This document shows positions 1-15,130 of a stretch of DNA of 64,000 nucleotides, one piece after another. This stretch comes from Globodera rostochiensis. Taxonomy: Eukaryota; Nematoda; Chromadorea; Rhabditida; Heteroderidae. The notes beneath the pieces were generated by a model, which was not told the origin of the DNA, searched no databases, and worked only from the letters and a program-made list of their open reading frames with translations. The stretch spans positions 428,930 through 492,929 of the forward strand of contig JAEVLN010000038.1 in the NCBI GenBank assembly GCA_018350325.1. Direction: 5' to 3'. A program made the translations under genes and the position numbers. Within the stretch, counting starts at the first letter, position 1; every line of letters begins with the position of its first letter.

Positions 1-719
1 TGATATACTGGACAAAAATGTCACGATATTGGGGCTGGATGTCTTTCCTGAAAAACAAAATGTCAACAAATCCTAAAAAAACACTGATTACGTCATAAAA
101 TTATTCAGACAAAACTGTTTCCCGACAGTGCCCATCGGCACCGCAGCTAGACCAGTGTTGTCCCATTCTGCAATCCCAAATTTCTGGTTACAGTTCCAAA
201 AAAACGGGCATCAAAAACCCCCCGCCATTTGCAACAAACACGTTTTTTCTCTCTGTGTTGCTTCACTATTAATAAGCTTCTGGGGCGAGGGTGGTAGTAG
301 TAGGCGGGGCCAGTAAGCGCCACGGAAAAAATTTTTAAATTTTGACGGAATTTGTTAAAAAAATTGGTCCAAAACTGCAGATTTTGCCCAATTTTGTGGG
401 AGGGGGGGGGGGAGGTTGAATTAAAATGTTTTCATTTCGGGTATTACTATAGATCACAATTTTATGAATTTCTCTAACCCCAATATAATAAAAAGGTTTT
501 AAAATATAAACAAAATTAAGAATTACACTATAATAAAATCAAAATTCGAATATAAGTAAGGACGAAGACCTAAAATAAGGACAAATCTTATATAGTACAA
601 TAATAAGGACAGATGCGACCTCTGCTCTAAAATTTTCAAATACTCATCAATGGTAATTACATGAATGCCATCTCATGTTGCTTTTGAGTCTTCGTGAGTT
701 TAAAACAAAAAATGCAAAC
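1..719. other. Left-edge stretch, intron of NFI gene plus repeat debris
   Basis: No exon is visible here. If the NFI gene (minus strand) continues leftwards, this is its third intron or part of it; the next DNA-binding exon, which should begin near the family motif DIRPE, was not found. Around 122-150 there is a decayed copy of the GC hairpin repeat (CGGTGCC stem on the minus strand). A G-run lies near 400-412. Around 540-613 the word TAAGGACA recurs and ends in a CTCTG-like terminus, the same family seen at 31.3-32.0 kb. Confidence 0.6.
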
Positions 720-1413
720 CTTAGCTTTCCCAAAAGGCGTGCGGCCCATTTCTGCTTTTCGTCTGGCCTTTCCTCCTAAAATAAGAAGATAAAAATCAAA
801 ATTTGGTAAAATGCCTATGGCATAATGCCGAGAAATGGCAAACACGCACAGATTTCTTTAAACTGAATTTTGATAATACTGTGAGAATGGTCAAGGTTAT
901 GCCAATTTTCACCAAAATGTGCAAAAAAAGCTGGCACAAACCATCAGCGACTCCTTTGTCCGCCGTTCTTCGTCCAGCGTCATGCTCTGATCGCACCGTT
1001 TGTTGTGCCGTCGTTTTGCGGCCTGCAGATTAAACCAGACGAAGGCAAACTCACGGACATGAGGCAGCAAATCCTCCACAAAGGGATGGAATTCCTCCTA
1101 AAAAGGGAAAACTTAACCAGAAAAAAATAAATTTGAGTTTAACCCTTTCACTTCAAAATCGTTATGTCTAAGATTAAAGTTTTTGCTGATTCGACACCGA
1201 ATGCGACGCTTCATCATGAAATGACAGCTGCTGCTGATCATGCCGAATTGAGGATGCCAAAGAAGTGCCAATGTTGTTGTTGGAATGTGCCGAATTCGAT
1301 GGGGACGATGGCGTCCGATTATGCCATCTGCTGCTGCCGACAGTCCCCTCCTCCTTTGCGATGTACGAATTCCGTTGCTGCTGTTGATGATTGTGGCTGG
1401 CCTTGGAGGCCAT
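720..1413 (-). CDS. nfi-1: Nuclear factor I family transcription factor, 5' exons (partial, runs off left edge)
   Basis: Sequence-specific DNA-binding transcription factor of the NFI/CTF family, acting in the nucleus. Three minus-strand exons join in phase: 1413-1198 (72 residues, starting MASKASHNH, rich in Gln, Asn, Ser and His), 1097-942 (52 residues) and 775-720 (18 codons plus 2 nt). Exon 2 reads EEFHPFVEDLLPHVREFAF then WFNLQAAKRR, and exon 3 reads EERPDEKQKWAARLLGKLR. These match the start of the NFI DNA-binding domain (human DEFHPFIEALLPHVRAFAY.TWFNLQARKRK and KQKWASRLLAKLR). Splice acceptors are TTTTAG; donors follow TCG, ATG and AAG-type ends. The rest of the domain (about 130 more residues) and the transactivation region lie beyond the window. 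The start is the only ATG in the open frame; an upstream exon cannot be excluded. Family call is firm, orthologue name by analogy to C. elegans. Confidence 0.9.
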
Positions 1414-1739
1414 CAATTCGCAATTAATTCAATTAATGTTGTTGGTGTGGGCACATCCAATTTTTGGCAAATAAAACCTTTAAAAATTAACCGAATGTAT
1501 GTATGATGTAATGATTAATTTGTAAGGCAGAAATGTTGCCAACTGAAAATTTTGAAATTTTTTGACTAAAACAAATTCCAAACTTTTGGTTTTAAAATTT
1601 AATACAAACAGAGAAGAAGATTCAATATTACCTGAAAAGTAAGAAGACTAATGCTATGATTTTAGTTATTTATGTAAATATTTCGGAATTTCTACTTTAT
1701 ATGGGAGTTTTCAAAAGTCATTTTTTCATATACATATAT

Positions 1740-2010
1740 TCGACTCCACTCGCCGCGCAGAGCACGAATCCGCAAAAAATTTTTGTCGGAAAGCACATGA
1801 AGGTTATGGCTTCTCAAAGTTTGAAAAACCATAGGGGGGGGGCCTTTGGTCAAAATCTGTGGAAAATATGTATTTTTTTTCTAAAAATTGTCCGAATATT
1901 TGATGCACTGAAGTCAGGGTTTTTCCCAGCCAAAAATACGAAAAATTCAAAAAGTCGGGGTTCGGGGACGGGGCTCAAACCCTAATTTAAATCGGCTTTT
2001 GAAATTTTTG
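1740..2010 (+). repeat. Dispersed repeat family, copy 1
   Basis: This stretch shares wording and order with 61195-61450: CGACTCCACTC, then GGTTATGGC/TGTTATGGC, then AAACCATAGGGGGG, then a TTTGGTCAA segment, then the end TTTGAAATT. A third, diverged copy lies inside the palindrome at 25.3-25.8 kb. No protein is encoded. Probably a non-autonomous transposon. Confidence 0.6.
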
Positions 2011-2304
2011 AAAATTAAAGAAAAAAGGACTTTTAAGTAAACCAAAGCCCGATAGGGGATAAATTAGACAATGAGGTGGAAAACAGCAGCCAAAGTATCG
2101 CACACTTGACTACGGCGGCCAGTAGGTGGGGCGACTCCGGGCTCCGGAAGAAGTCCGCGCGTGACCCCGGTGGGGGTTTCGCGCGCGCCCGCTCCGCGGG
2201 TCCCCACGCGCTCGCCCCACAAATTTTCAAATGGGTCCCCCTATGGGTTTTCAAACTTCGCTTATGAGTTTATCTCAACTATTACTCACAGCGACTCAAA
2301 AATA

Positions 2305-2925
2305 TCGTTTTGTTCCCGCCGTTTTGTTCCCGCCATTTTGTTCCCGCCGTTTTGTTCCCGACCAGTTTGTTCCCGGCCGTTTTGTTCCCGGGTACGTTTT
2401 GTTCCCAAACATTTATTACATAGTGATGTCAAACGAATCTGAAACTGCCACAAATAGGTAACCATTTATCTAAACACTCGAAAAACATGCCCGTAAGTTA
2501 AGTCAGTTGTTGATTAGCATAAAAAAAATAAGATTCATAAATTGAGAAAATCATAACCGGAAAAAAATGAAGGAAGGTTTTTTGGGATATTGAGAAACAT
2601 TTCCGGGAGTAGATGAAAATAAAAAAAATTATGCTTCGGCTTCGGGATCCAGCAAAATCGGCATCCCTTGACTTTTGTTCAGTTCTCAGCACATTGATAA
2701 AGTGCCAGATGGTTGGGTGTGTGCAAGAAAAATGCACGCTTGAGCCTCCGATGCGACGATTTGTGGCAGTTTCAGATACGTTTAACATCACTTTTTATGT
2801 AATAAATGTTTGGGAACAAAACGGCGGGAACAAAACGTACCCGGGAACAAAACGGCCGGGAACAAACTGGTCGGGAACAAAACGGCGGGAACAAAACGGC
2901 GGGAACAAAACGTCCCTTTCCCGTA
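2305..2925. repeat. Large palindrome with GTTTTGTTCCCGCC minisatellite arms
   Basis: The left arm (about 2305-2460) is a tandem array of GTTTTGTTCCCGCC-like words followed by CAAACATTTATTACAT. The right arm (about 2747-2925) is its reverse complement, ATGTAATAAATGTTTG then GGGAACAAAACGGC units. The spacer is about 290 bp. A related single arm sits in an AMPK intron at 12.75-12.87 kb. Foldback element; no gene seen. Confidence 0.85.
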
Positions 2926-3509
2926 GTAACTACCTATTTAAAAAAATCAACTAAACTTTGCTTCATTCGTTATATTTTCGGTTACAAGTATTGTTTGAGT
3001 AGTTTTCTGTCATAGATAAGCATTTTGTGGAATCTGATGCCGACCGGTGAAAGAACAGTTGAATTTTTCTGATCAAAACTTAAATTTTTTGGGTGAAGGG
3101 GGAACCCTGCTTTTAGACTAGATACAAATAGGGAAAAAATCTAATTTACAGGAGACAAAAAAAAAGAATGGTGGAAAGTAAAGCAGCGGTGGTCTTCATC
3201 GTGTAGATGGCTGGATGATGATTAGCGCAGTAGGGTACACCTATCTACCTAATGTGGTGGTGGTAAGGGGAGGGTCTCTCCCTCCCGTGAATAAACACGC
3301 ATATCAGTGCAAAGACCAACACCTCTTACTGCCAGCAAAAAAACCTCCTCATCATCTCATTATTAACCATCGATAATCGCACCAGCCAAACCCTTCTTGA
3401 TGAAAAGTTATAATATGCGGTCAATCGATCACTGAATTGAGCACACCCAATTTTTCAAAAATTTTGCACAAAAAAAACGGAGAAGAAACGTTATAAAGCC
3501 GGGCGGTTA

Positions 3510-3772
3510 CCCCACATTTGCGGTCCAGACATTTGCGGTCTGCTGGAAATCAGACAACGGTCCAGACATTTGCGGTCTGCTGGAAATCAAACATTTGCGG
3601 TTCAGACATTTGCGGTCTGCTGGAAACCAGACATTTGCGGCCCCGACTTTTGCGGCCCAAACTTTTGCGGTCCAGACATTTGCGGTCTGCTGGAAATCAG
3701 ACTTTTGCGGTCCAGACATTTGCGGTCTGCTGGAAATCAGACATTTGCGGTCTGCTTGAAATCACACATTTT
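3510..3772 (+). repeat. Minisatellite, ACATTTGCGGTC units
   Basis: About a dozen imperfect copies of ACATTTGCGGTCCAG alternating with ACATTTGCGGTC TGCTGGAAATCAG. The array is open in several frames on both strands, which produces spurious ORFs rich in repeated residues. Confidence 0.9.
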
Positions 3773-3870
3773 AGGGCTAAAAAACGCATTGCTAATCCAA
3801 TACTTCTCTAGGTTGTTGTCGTAAAACCGGCTTAACCGAAAATCGGGGGTACCTTCAGTTTAAAAAATAC

Positions 3871-4091
3871 GGTACTTTCCTGTTATGAGGCCACAGCCAA
3901 AAATTTTAAAAAATCAAAAGGGCGCGCAAAGAAGACTGCAAACACCGAGAAGCGGATCCATTTGGCGAAATTTTATCTGCAATTGTTGCATTTATGCCCC
4001 CTCATTATTGTTACGCGCGTCTTGTCAAATTGCGCGCCCTTTTGTTGATTTTTTAAAATTTTTGAGTGTGGCCTCATAACAGGAAAGTACC
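3871..4091. mobile_element. Short element with about 55-bp terminal inverted repeats (MITE-like)
   Basis: Both ends carry GGTACTTTCCTGTTATGAGG in inverted orientation, and the inverted match extends inward through GCCACA, AAAATTTTAAAAAATCAA and GGGCGCGC. Total length is 221 bp. No target duplication longer than 2-3 bp is evident and no coding capacity is present. Confidence 0.8.
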
Positions 4092-4119
4092 AAAAATATA
4101 CCACTAATGATGGGATTTT

Positions 4120-4245
4120 TATGGAAGTTTCCCGTTTTGTATTGGATAAAGTAGAGTAGGACGGGACCGGAACTTTTGGGAAAAACGGGGACCGGGACAT
4201 CCCGGGGCCAGAAAAACCGGGACCAAGATTTTCAACCGGGACTTT
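4120..4245 (+). repeat. ACCGGGAC-type subterminal repeat array
   Basis: Multiple copies of ACCGGGAC / CGGGACCGG follow a TAGAGTAGGACGGG start. The same words, inverted and ending CGACCTACTCTAG, occur at 16.02-16.11 kb, suggesting opposite ends of one transposon family. Confidence 0.6.
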
Positions 4246-4324
4246 TCAAGAGAGAATTTTTTTTTGTAATGTTCAATGGTAAAGCAAAATTTTAATGATA
4301 TTTGTTAAGAAAATAAAAACGATA

Positions 4325-4400
4325 AATAAGTGCTTGCACTCAAGCGGATTCGAACTCGACACACTGGTGCAACTTATAGTTAGTTGGTGGTGTACTGGTG
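4325..4400 (-). other. tRNA-like remnant (B box)
   Basis: On the minus strand GAGTTCGAATCCGC resembles a pol III B box / T arm. No full cloverleaf could be drawn. Possible SINE head or decayed tRNA. Confidence 0.3.
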
Positions 4401-4904
4401 AGTGGTGGGGTCTGTAATAATTTTGGTTGGAGTTTCAAACTAGGGTTGTCACCCCGACCCCGCAAATTTAGGCCTTTTTTCGGGGTTTTCCTCTCGGAGT
4501 CGGGGTTAGCCTACACCCCTAAAGATTCATTGAGTGACAAAATTCATTTTTTCCGAGGGCTTGACTGTGGTGGACGCGTACTTTTTGTCAAATAATTTAT
4601 TTATTTTTTTTACAAAATAAATTACAAGAAATCGATGGTCAGGCGGTTTGTCTCTTCGAAAAGTAAAATGTTCGTGTGGGATCGGATCCGCTTGAGAGCG
4701 ATCCACTATTAACTTTTATTCGGCCTCTAGCCTCTTCGCTCTTTCATTAAAAAAAACATTTTTTAATAATTTTCAATTAATTGAAATGCGCGCAAAATAA
4801 GATTTTTTGAAAAAAATTCGCCCTTCTTCTGAATTTTTGCTGCAATTTTCTTAACAAAGATTGCCAATTTTGGTTGCAGATCTCTCAACAAATCGCGTAA
4901 AAAA

Positions 4905-5060
4905 TTCAAAATTTTTCCCGGCGGCGCCTATCGGCACCGCCGACCCGCCCCTTCAATAGAAACTTAAAATACCGGGAAAATATTTTTGAAGGTTTAACGA
5001 TGTTTTAAAAGTCTGTTCTTATTGCCAGTAGGCACCGCCGGGAAAGTTTTAGAATTTAAC
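4905..5060 (-). repeat. GC hairpin repeat, two units
   Basis: Two copies of the GC-rich hairpin motif (see the array at 31.5 kb), one at about 4917-4943 in minus orientation and a decayed one near 5030. Spacing about 118 nt. Confidence 0.75.
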
Positions 5061-5099
5061 GAAATTTGTTAAAAAATAGTTCTATTTGAAAATCAAAAG

Positions 5100-5225
5100 G
5101 GTCACCCCTATGGGTTGCCGAAAAGGTTTCGGTTTTCGGTTAACCGGATGTCGGCCTAAACCGAAACCCGGTGGTGGCAAAACCGGCCTAACCGAAAACC
5201 GGGACCCCCGGTTTAAAACCGACCG
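5100..5225 (+). repeat. CGGTTAACCG-type repeat array
   Basis: Repeated GGTTTCGG, TCGGTTAACCGG and AACCGAAAACCGG words. Similar arrays occur at 28.18-28.24 kb (ending CGACAACCCTG), 38.38-38.48 kb and 23.97-24.01 kb. Looks like subterminal repeats of a transposon family. Confidence 0.55.
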
Positions 5226-5479
5226 TGCACTACTCTATTGATCGGTTCAGAATTCATTCTCGTTCCGCGGCTGGCAGGTGATTTTGTCCGATTTTGGGAC
5301 GGAGTTGACCCGCTTCGGTTAACCGGGTTTAGGAATTTTACTGAGTTTAAAAATAATTTTTATTCAAATTTTCTATTAACTCCTCGATTATTTGAATATT
5401 TTCAAATTTTACTAGGAAAATTCGAATAATCCTAATATAAAATAATACGCCGACACATACAAATGTGTAATTAATAAAA

Positions 5480-7299
5480 ATGAAAAGGCGTTTTATGAAG
5501 GTGTCATCCGATCGTTCATCTCCTTCACCTAACAGTAAATATTTAATTGTTTTTTTTGAGCAACAATCGCTTCCCGTTTAATTTTTTTAAGTAATTGTTT
5601 TATAATTCGGATTTTGGCTTCTGTTGTTTAGGACTGCTGAAATCGTTTGATTCGACCTGGATTGTTGATAAAGCGTTGAAAAGGGTCCAGGATTTTCGTC
5701 TTTCTGATGATTTTGTGGTGCCGTCTTTATTAAGAAGCAGTGCAACCCCGACTACGGCATCGAAACTGACGAGTAAACAACAACAATTTTTTTATGGGTT
5801 GAAATTTTTTGTTGGGTACTCCTACAAATGTTTTCTGTTTAAGAAAAGGAACAATTTCAGACCAATGGGGGTGGATGCTTCGACATCTAGGGCTAAAGGA
5901 GCCGCTCTAACCCGTAAAAAACGATTTTTGTGGTGAAAATCTTTAACAAAAATATTTTGTATTCTGAATAAATAGGAAGAAAAGGTTTTCCCCGACTTGC
6001 GCCGCCGGACCTCTCCCATTCATGAAAAGCTTCAAAAAATTACCAAAAAGACGATTTTTAGGGGGTGTATTTTCCGTTTATTGCATAAGTCAATTTATTG
6101 AAGCTTTTAGAAATAGGAATGGTCCGACGGTGCCGATAGGCGCCGTCGAAAAAATTTTTCATTGATTTTGACGACATTTGTGAAGAAATTTGTCAGAATT
6201 TTTACAATTTTTGGGTTTTGGGAAGGGGTCGCGAGAAAATTTTGCGATTTTTTAATCAATTTGTTAAGAGAATTGGTCAAAAAATTACGAATTTTATAAA
6301 TCATAAGGGTCCCCTCTACGGTTTCTTTTTCTCAAATTTTCCGTTTGGGGGGGGGGGGGGGTACGTGACTCCTCGTACCCCCCTCCCCTAAATACGTGCC
6401 TGTTTTTAGTGACTAAAAATCTCAGCCCTAGTGCTCATGGTCCATCTTGTCAGGGAGGCCCATATTTTTAAGTGATTTCACTGTTTAAATTTTTGTTGTT
6501 GTTAGCCTGGCAACTGTTTTCTTACAATAGAACAATTTCCATTTCATGCATTTTTAAACCCCAAAATTGTATGACCTTTTTGGTCATTTCCTGAGAATTA
6601 ATGTAATAATTTGAAAAACAAAAAAAATGTTGATGAACTCTTATACTATGACATCAGGCTACTCACTGCGCGCGGTTAGCAAAGTGATCACGGCCTTCAA
6701 TGACGACGAGGATGGGACAAAGGGAGAAAAGGACAAAGTAAAAGGACAGCAAAGTGTCGTCGACAACTATGGAAATTTGCCAAATTGGACGACGACAACG
6801 AAGCCGGACGAATCTTTTGTTGTCGAAGGCACATCGCATAATTTGGACCAAATTTTAACAGCCGCACAAACTAGGCGTAAAAAGGCGGCGCAGGCGCGCC
6901 TGATGCTGACCACTAAGTCGCGGAAGGTGCACATTAATTTTGTATAAAAGTAAATCGTTAACAAATTGTTTGTGATAATTATATTGAAAATTCGTATACA
7001 AAATTTAATCTGGAATCCCAATTTTTATTACGCCGTTCACTAGTACATTTACCACTCATTTTCTGAAAATGTTAAGAATTATAAATTGGATGATAGAACC
7101 ATCCGTCTTCCAGGTTCGTTATGGATGGTATGCCAAAGAGGGCGCAGACGAATTCAAAATGGTCCGGGACGGCGATTCCGACTTCAAAGTCACCGACCCA
7201 GACGAAAGGTGGTTCTGGCCCAAAAAACTGAAAATATGTTCGATCCAGTTCGTCAGAAACTTGCTTGAGTTCGAGCTCTTGTTAATTTCAACAATTTAA
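5480..7299 (+). CDS. Hypothetical protein, four exons, 216 residues
   Basis: Function not recognised. Four exons join in phase: 5480-5534, 5632-5772, 6658-6926 and 7114-7299. The start is ATG in MKRRFMKVSSDRSSPSPN; exon 2 reads LLKSFDSTWIVDKALKRVQD; exon 3 carries NDDEDGTKGEKDKVKG and the basic stretch TRRKKAAQARLMLTTKSRK; exon 4 reads VRYGWYAKEGADEFKMVRDG then DPDERWFWPKKLK. Composition is charged with no signal peptide; the last 20 residues are hydrophobic and may mean that a further donor was missed. Donors GTAAAT, GTAAAC and GTGCAC and acceptors TTTAG, ATCAG and TCCAG are acceptable. The 885-bp second intron holds a GC hairpin repeat at 6121. Exon 3 and exon 4 coding character is good; exon 1 is least certain. 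Confidence 0.55.
6115..6290 (+). repeat. GC hairpin repeat with compensated stem
   Basis: Copy with stem CGACGGTGCC, loop GATA, stem GGCGCCGTCG, so both sides of one base pair differ from the usual GGCGG/CCGCC. A second decayed unit follows about 110 nt downstream. Lies in an intron of the gene at 5.5-7.3 kb. Confidence 0.75.
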
Positions 7300-8524
7300 T
7301 GGTTTATCGATTGTTTGTATAAAACTATTGTTTTAAGGACTTGCTTTAATGAGCGAAAGGCATGGGCAGGAGATTTTGTGATGTGTTTGGGGCAGACTAA
7401 TTTGTGCAAATGGCTATGAAATATCAATACTATCGTTTTAAACCGCCAGAAGATACAATATATTATGAACACAGATTTGACGAAATACTTCGAAGCTTTT
7501 TATCTTTGGAATTTTCTCCTTCACTTTTTGACATTTTCCCTCATAAAAAAATTAATTGGTGGAGCATAAAATTTTGCATGAGGCCTTCTCCCATCTTTGT
7601 TTTCGCTATCCAAAACTTCAATTACCGCTAATGTTAGGTTGTGAAAGAAAAAGTCTTTTGCAAATTTTTTTTCAAAGCTAACTTAAACCGGCTCAATCCG
7701 AGTTAAAGGCTTTGCCGCATAAAAATTCTTGTTCATTCGGGTTCAGCACCAAAACAAACATAGAAAAGTGTTTTTTGGAAAGTTGACGCAATTTTTTCTG
7801 AATTCGGCTCTTTGGACATTTTGTCCAATTTGGCTTATCGGACATTTTGTCCTTTTCCAAGCGATGGAGAGTGTGGGTCGTTTCGGCCCCGGACCTTTCG
7901 AGGCGTTCATTTGGTAATTGTGGGAAATTCCTCGAAGAAATTCCAAAATGACGTGAGTTAGTTGGGCTGGTGATGATAAATGTGATCCAGAAACTAGGTT
8001 TCCTTATTAGGCCTAGGCCTAAGCCAACCTAAGCTTAAGCTTAGGCCTAAGTTAAAGATGTAAAAAGTACGTAATGTGAAAACGATGCTGATTTTTAATT
8101 ATGTATATGTATCAGGCAGGGTTCCGTCGAAACCTCTCAATTTCGATAATTTCGAGCTTTTTCAATCGTTTCGATGTCGAAAACCGAAATAAAAAAAAAG
8201 AAAATTTTCATTCGATGAAACTCTGATATACATTTCCTTGGGGCCGAAACGTCCTTGGGGCCGAAACGGCGGGGCCAGGGCAGGGCCGAAACGTCCTGTT
8301 CCCCCGACTGGACCTGATTTTGGCTTAATGGTCCGTCGGACATTTTGTTCGTCGGACCTTTTGTCGTCGTGCCTTTTGAGTCACGATTGTGTTTTGTTGA
8401 TTTTTATAAAGTAAATTTAAAAACATATGTACATAGGAGTACAGAACTTATATTACACCCTAATACCACTTTTTAATATATTTTACCTACGTTTTTAATA
8501 GAATTTGTTTAATTTTCAATTGAA
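7300..8524. other. Intergenic repeats and minisatellites
   Basis: No gene found. 7810-7860: two copies of GGACATTTTGTCC. 7985-8055: TTAGGC/GCCTAA traces arranged as palindromes. 8110-8180: TTTCGA words after CAGGGTTCCGTCG, resembling a hAT end. 8240-8300: GGGGCCGAAACG units. 8335-8385: GTCGGACCTTTTGTC units. Confidence 0.6.
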
Positions 8525-9119
8525 ATGAAAACTCAAAAGGCGCGGCAGTCACGTCACAAGGGACGACTTTCGAAAAAAACGCGTATTGTGCGGGAGCTTG
8601 TTCGCGAGGTTAATTTCCTACTTACATTTTTTTGAATTCAAATCCAATAAATTTGAAAATGCAATAATTCTCATTAGTAAATTTCGAATTTTGTTTAAAA
8701 AATCAGTCATGTAATATTCAGGTGGTTGGCTTTGCACCTTACGAGCGTCGTACCCAGGAGTTGCTCAAAATCAGGTTTTCTGTATATGTTTCTCATTATT
8801 TACAAGTTAAATTTTAGAAATTTTGGGCTTTCTATAAAAACAAGAACAATTAACACATGGATTTTTTTTTCTCAAATTTCATTTCGGAGGGGATTCCCTC
8901 CCCTTCCCTTCCCTCCCCTCCCCTCCTCCCCCTAAATACGGCCTTGATCTCTAGGCCCTTGCGCTAATGTACCACCCTCAAATTTTCAGCAAGGACAAAA
9001 AGGCGCTGAAGTTTCTGAAGAAACGCATTGGCCAGCATACGCGTTCCAAGCGAAAGCGTGACGAAATGCAACAGGTGTTGGTCGCCCAGCGTAAAGCGGC
9101 GGCAGCGGCTCACAAATAA
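8525..9119 (+). CDS. rpl-36: 60S ribosomal protein eL36
   Basis: Cytosolic large-subunit ribosomal protein. Three exons in phase: 8525-8608, 8722-8774, 8990-9119, giving 88 residues. The core [20 protein letters not shown], then [20 protein letters not shown], then [20 protein letters not shown] and the Ala/Lys-rich end match eL36 closely (human [20 protein letters not shown]). The first exon starts at MKTQKARQ, so about 16-20 N-terminal residues present in other eL36 proteins (the GLNKGHK part) are missing; an in-frame stop lies just upstream and I found no upstream exon coding for them. Either a short 5' exon was missed, with acceptor AAAAG before GCGCGG, or the N terminus is shortened. First gene of a possible operon with the next two. 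Confidence 0.93.
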
Positions 9120-9499
9120 TTAGAGAGGAGGACGGGCAGAGAAACAGAGATTTTTTTTTGGAAATTCCTTAAACCTTTTGTTGCATTACGCGTTTTATTT
9201 ACCAGATAAATGCGTCGTTATTGCTTGCTACTCATTTTGTTTGGTTGGTTACCAGTTCAACGGATATCGGTGCAATTTTTTGTTCTATTTTTGATTAAGG
9301 GTTGGCGCGAATGTTGATGACTAAGTTTGGTATTGTTTTTTGGATTTTGAATTCATTTGGGGTGTGTTTAGGTTTATGCCAGAATTATTCTACATTTTCC
9401 CCCAAAAGTCTTTGTTTATTTTTGGCAATTTGGAGAGGTCCATGAGTAATAACGTCTTTTTGTTTATTTTAGCAAACAAATTTTGGCACAAATTGTTTG
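9120..9499. other. Short intergenic stretch between rpl-36 and NDUFAB1
   Basis: About 380 bp, T-rich on the plus strand, with no convincing ORF or repeat. If the two genes are an operon this would be the intercistronic region; it is longer than the usual 100-bp spacing of nematode operons. Confidence 0.5.
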
Positions 9500-10427
9500 A
9501 TGCTGTCTGCCTGCGTCTCCCGTCCATTTTACCGCCTTTTCCGGTAGAGTGTGGGGAACCCAAAGGAAAAATTGTCGTCTACTGGGACCAAATGTTTTTG
9601 TCGATTCCTATAATAATCGACTCCGCTATCTGAAAAAAATCAGCGTGGAGCGCAACGCAAAGCAAGTTATATATGAATTAACGAAAAAATTTGTTCCCAG
9701 TAAATGACAATTTAACCATGAAAAATTCAGAAATTGTTAAGAAATCGTCCAATTTCTTTGTGTTAGATCTCCCCATCCTGGTAAGACCTGATAATAAATC
9801 TGAAAATTCTTTTCGGTTCCGTGCTGCACCCACATCCTTCTTCCCGTACCTCCCCGGCGCAGCGATCACCGCCGCATCACCGCCGCAATTTGCCACGCTT
9901 ATGCTTCTTCACACCTCTGTTCGCACGTGCGGCAAAGTGACCACGCCCATGTGGGGTGTTTCGCCGCCAAAAGCGATGACGGAACAGGATGTACTGAGGG
10001 CACACCTTGTTCAGGGCTAGAGTGTTCCTTTCAAAATTTAGAGAAGTTCTTCAATAATTGTTAAATTTTTGCTAAATTCTTGTCAACTTGGAGCCCCTCG
10101 GGAATTTTAAGTGTGCCGAGCGTGTGCTGAAGGCCATCAGGGCATGGGACCGTTTCCCGCAGGATCGAGAGGACAAACTGACGTTGGACGCCCGATTTGT
10201 GGAGGACCTGTCGTTCGACTCGCTGGACCTGGTGGAGATCACTATGGCGGTGGAGGACGAGTTTGAATTTGAGATTGAGGACGAAGTGGCACACGAGTGA
10301 GTTATTCATTTCTTTTTTTAGTATTTATAAACTGGCAATGTTCGGACTATTAAGGTTCAAGACACCGCGCGACGTGTACAACTATGTGGGGGAAAGGGAA
10401 ATGGTGTTTGACAACGAGGGAATGTGA
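9500..10427 (+). CDS. NDUFAB1: Mitochondrial acyl carrier protein, complex I subunit NDUFAB1
   Basis: Carries acyl groups on a 4'-phosphopantetheine arm in mitochondrial type II fatty-acid synthesis and is a structural subunit of complex I. Well-supported exons are up to 9990, 10112-10296 and 10355-10427, joining in phase. They read KAMTEQD, then [17 protein letters not shown]..., [40 protein letters not shown], then [20 protein letters not shown]. The DSL motif holds the phosphopantetheine serine. The donor after 9990 is GTACTG. The 5' end is uncertain: the open frame before 9990 includes the basic, mitochondrial-presequence-like [12 protein letters not shown] (ATG near 9901), and a separate upstream ATG at 9500 begins [14 protein letters not shown], ending at a GTAGAG donor (9543), a good candidate first exon for a targeting peptide, but no strong acceptor links it. 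Confidence 0.88.
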
Positions 10428-10589
10428 TCGAATATTTTGCGATTGATGTTTAGATTTTTGTTTTAATTGGCATTTGTCGAGACAAAGTGATGCAAAAAAC
10501 GAATGCTAATTTTGTTCACGTGGATCCATGATTTGTTAATGCAGCCTTATGGATTATGTTAGCGTGTTTTATGTATTTATATATTTTTG

Positions 10590-10609
10590 TTTGTTGCAGC
10601 TCGTATATA
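10590..10609 (+). promoter_or_regulatory. Possible trans-splice acceptor upstream of AMPK start
   Basis: TTTGTTGCAG ends at 10599, 10 nt before the AMPK ATG and 172 nt after the NDUFAB1 stop. This is the expected arrangement for a downstream operon gene receiving a spliced leader. It could instead be the acceptor of an unseen 5' exon. Confidence 0.4.

Positions 10610-15130
<4,521 letters not shown>

Noticed and set aside
3507..3824. Overlapping frames on both strands rich in repeated Cys/Leu/Arg words
   Set aside because: They are translations of the ACATTTGCGGTC minisatellite.
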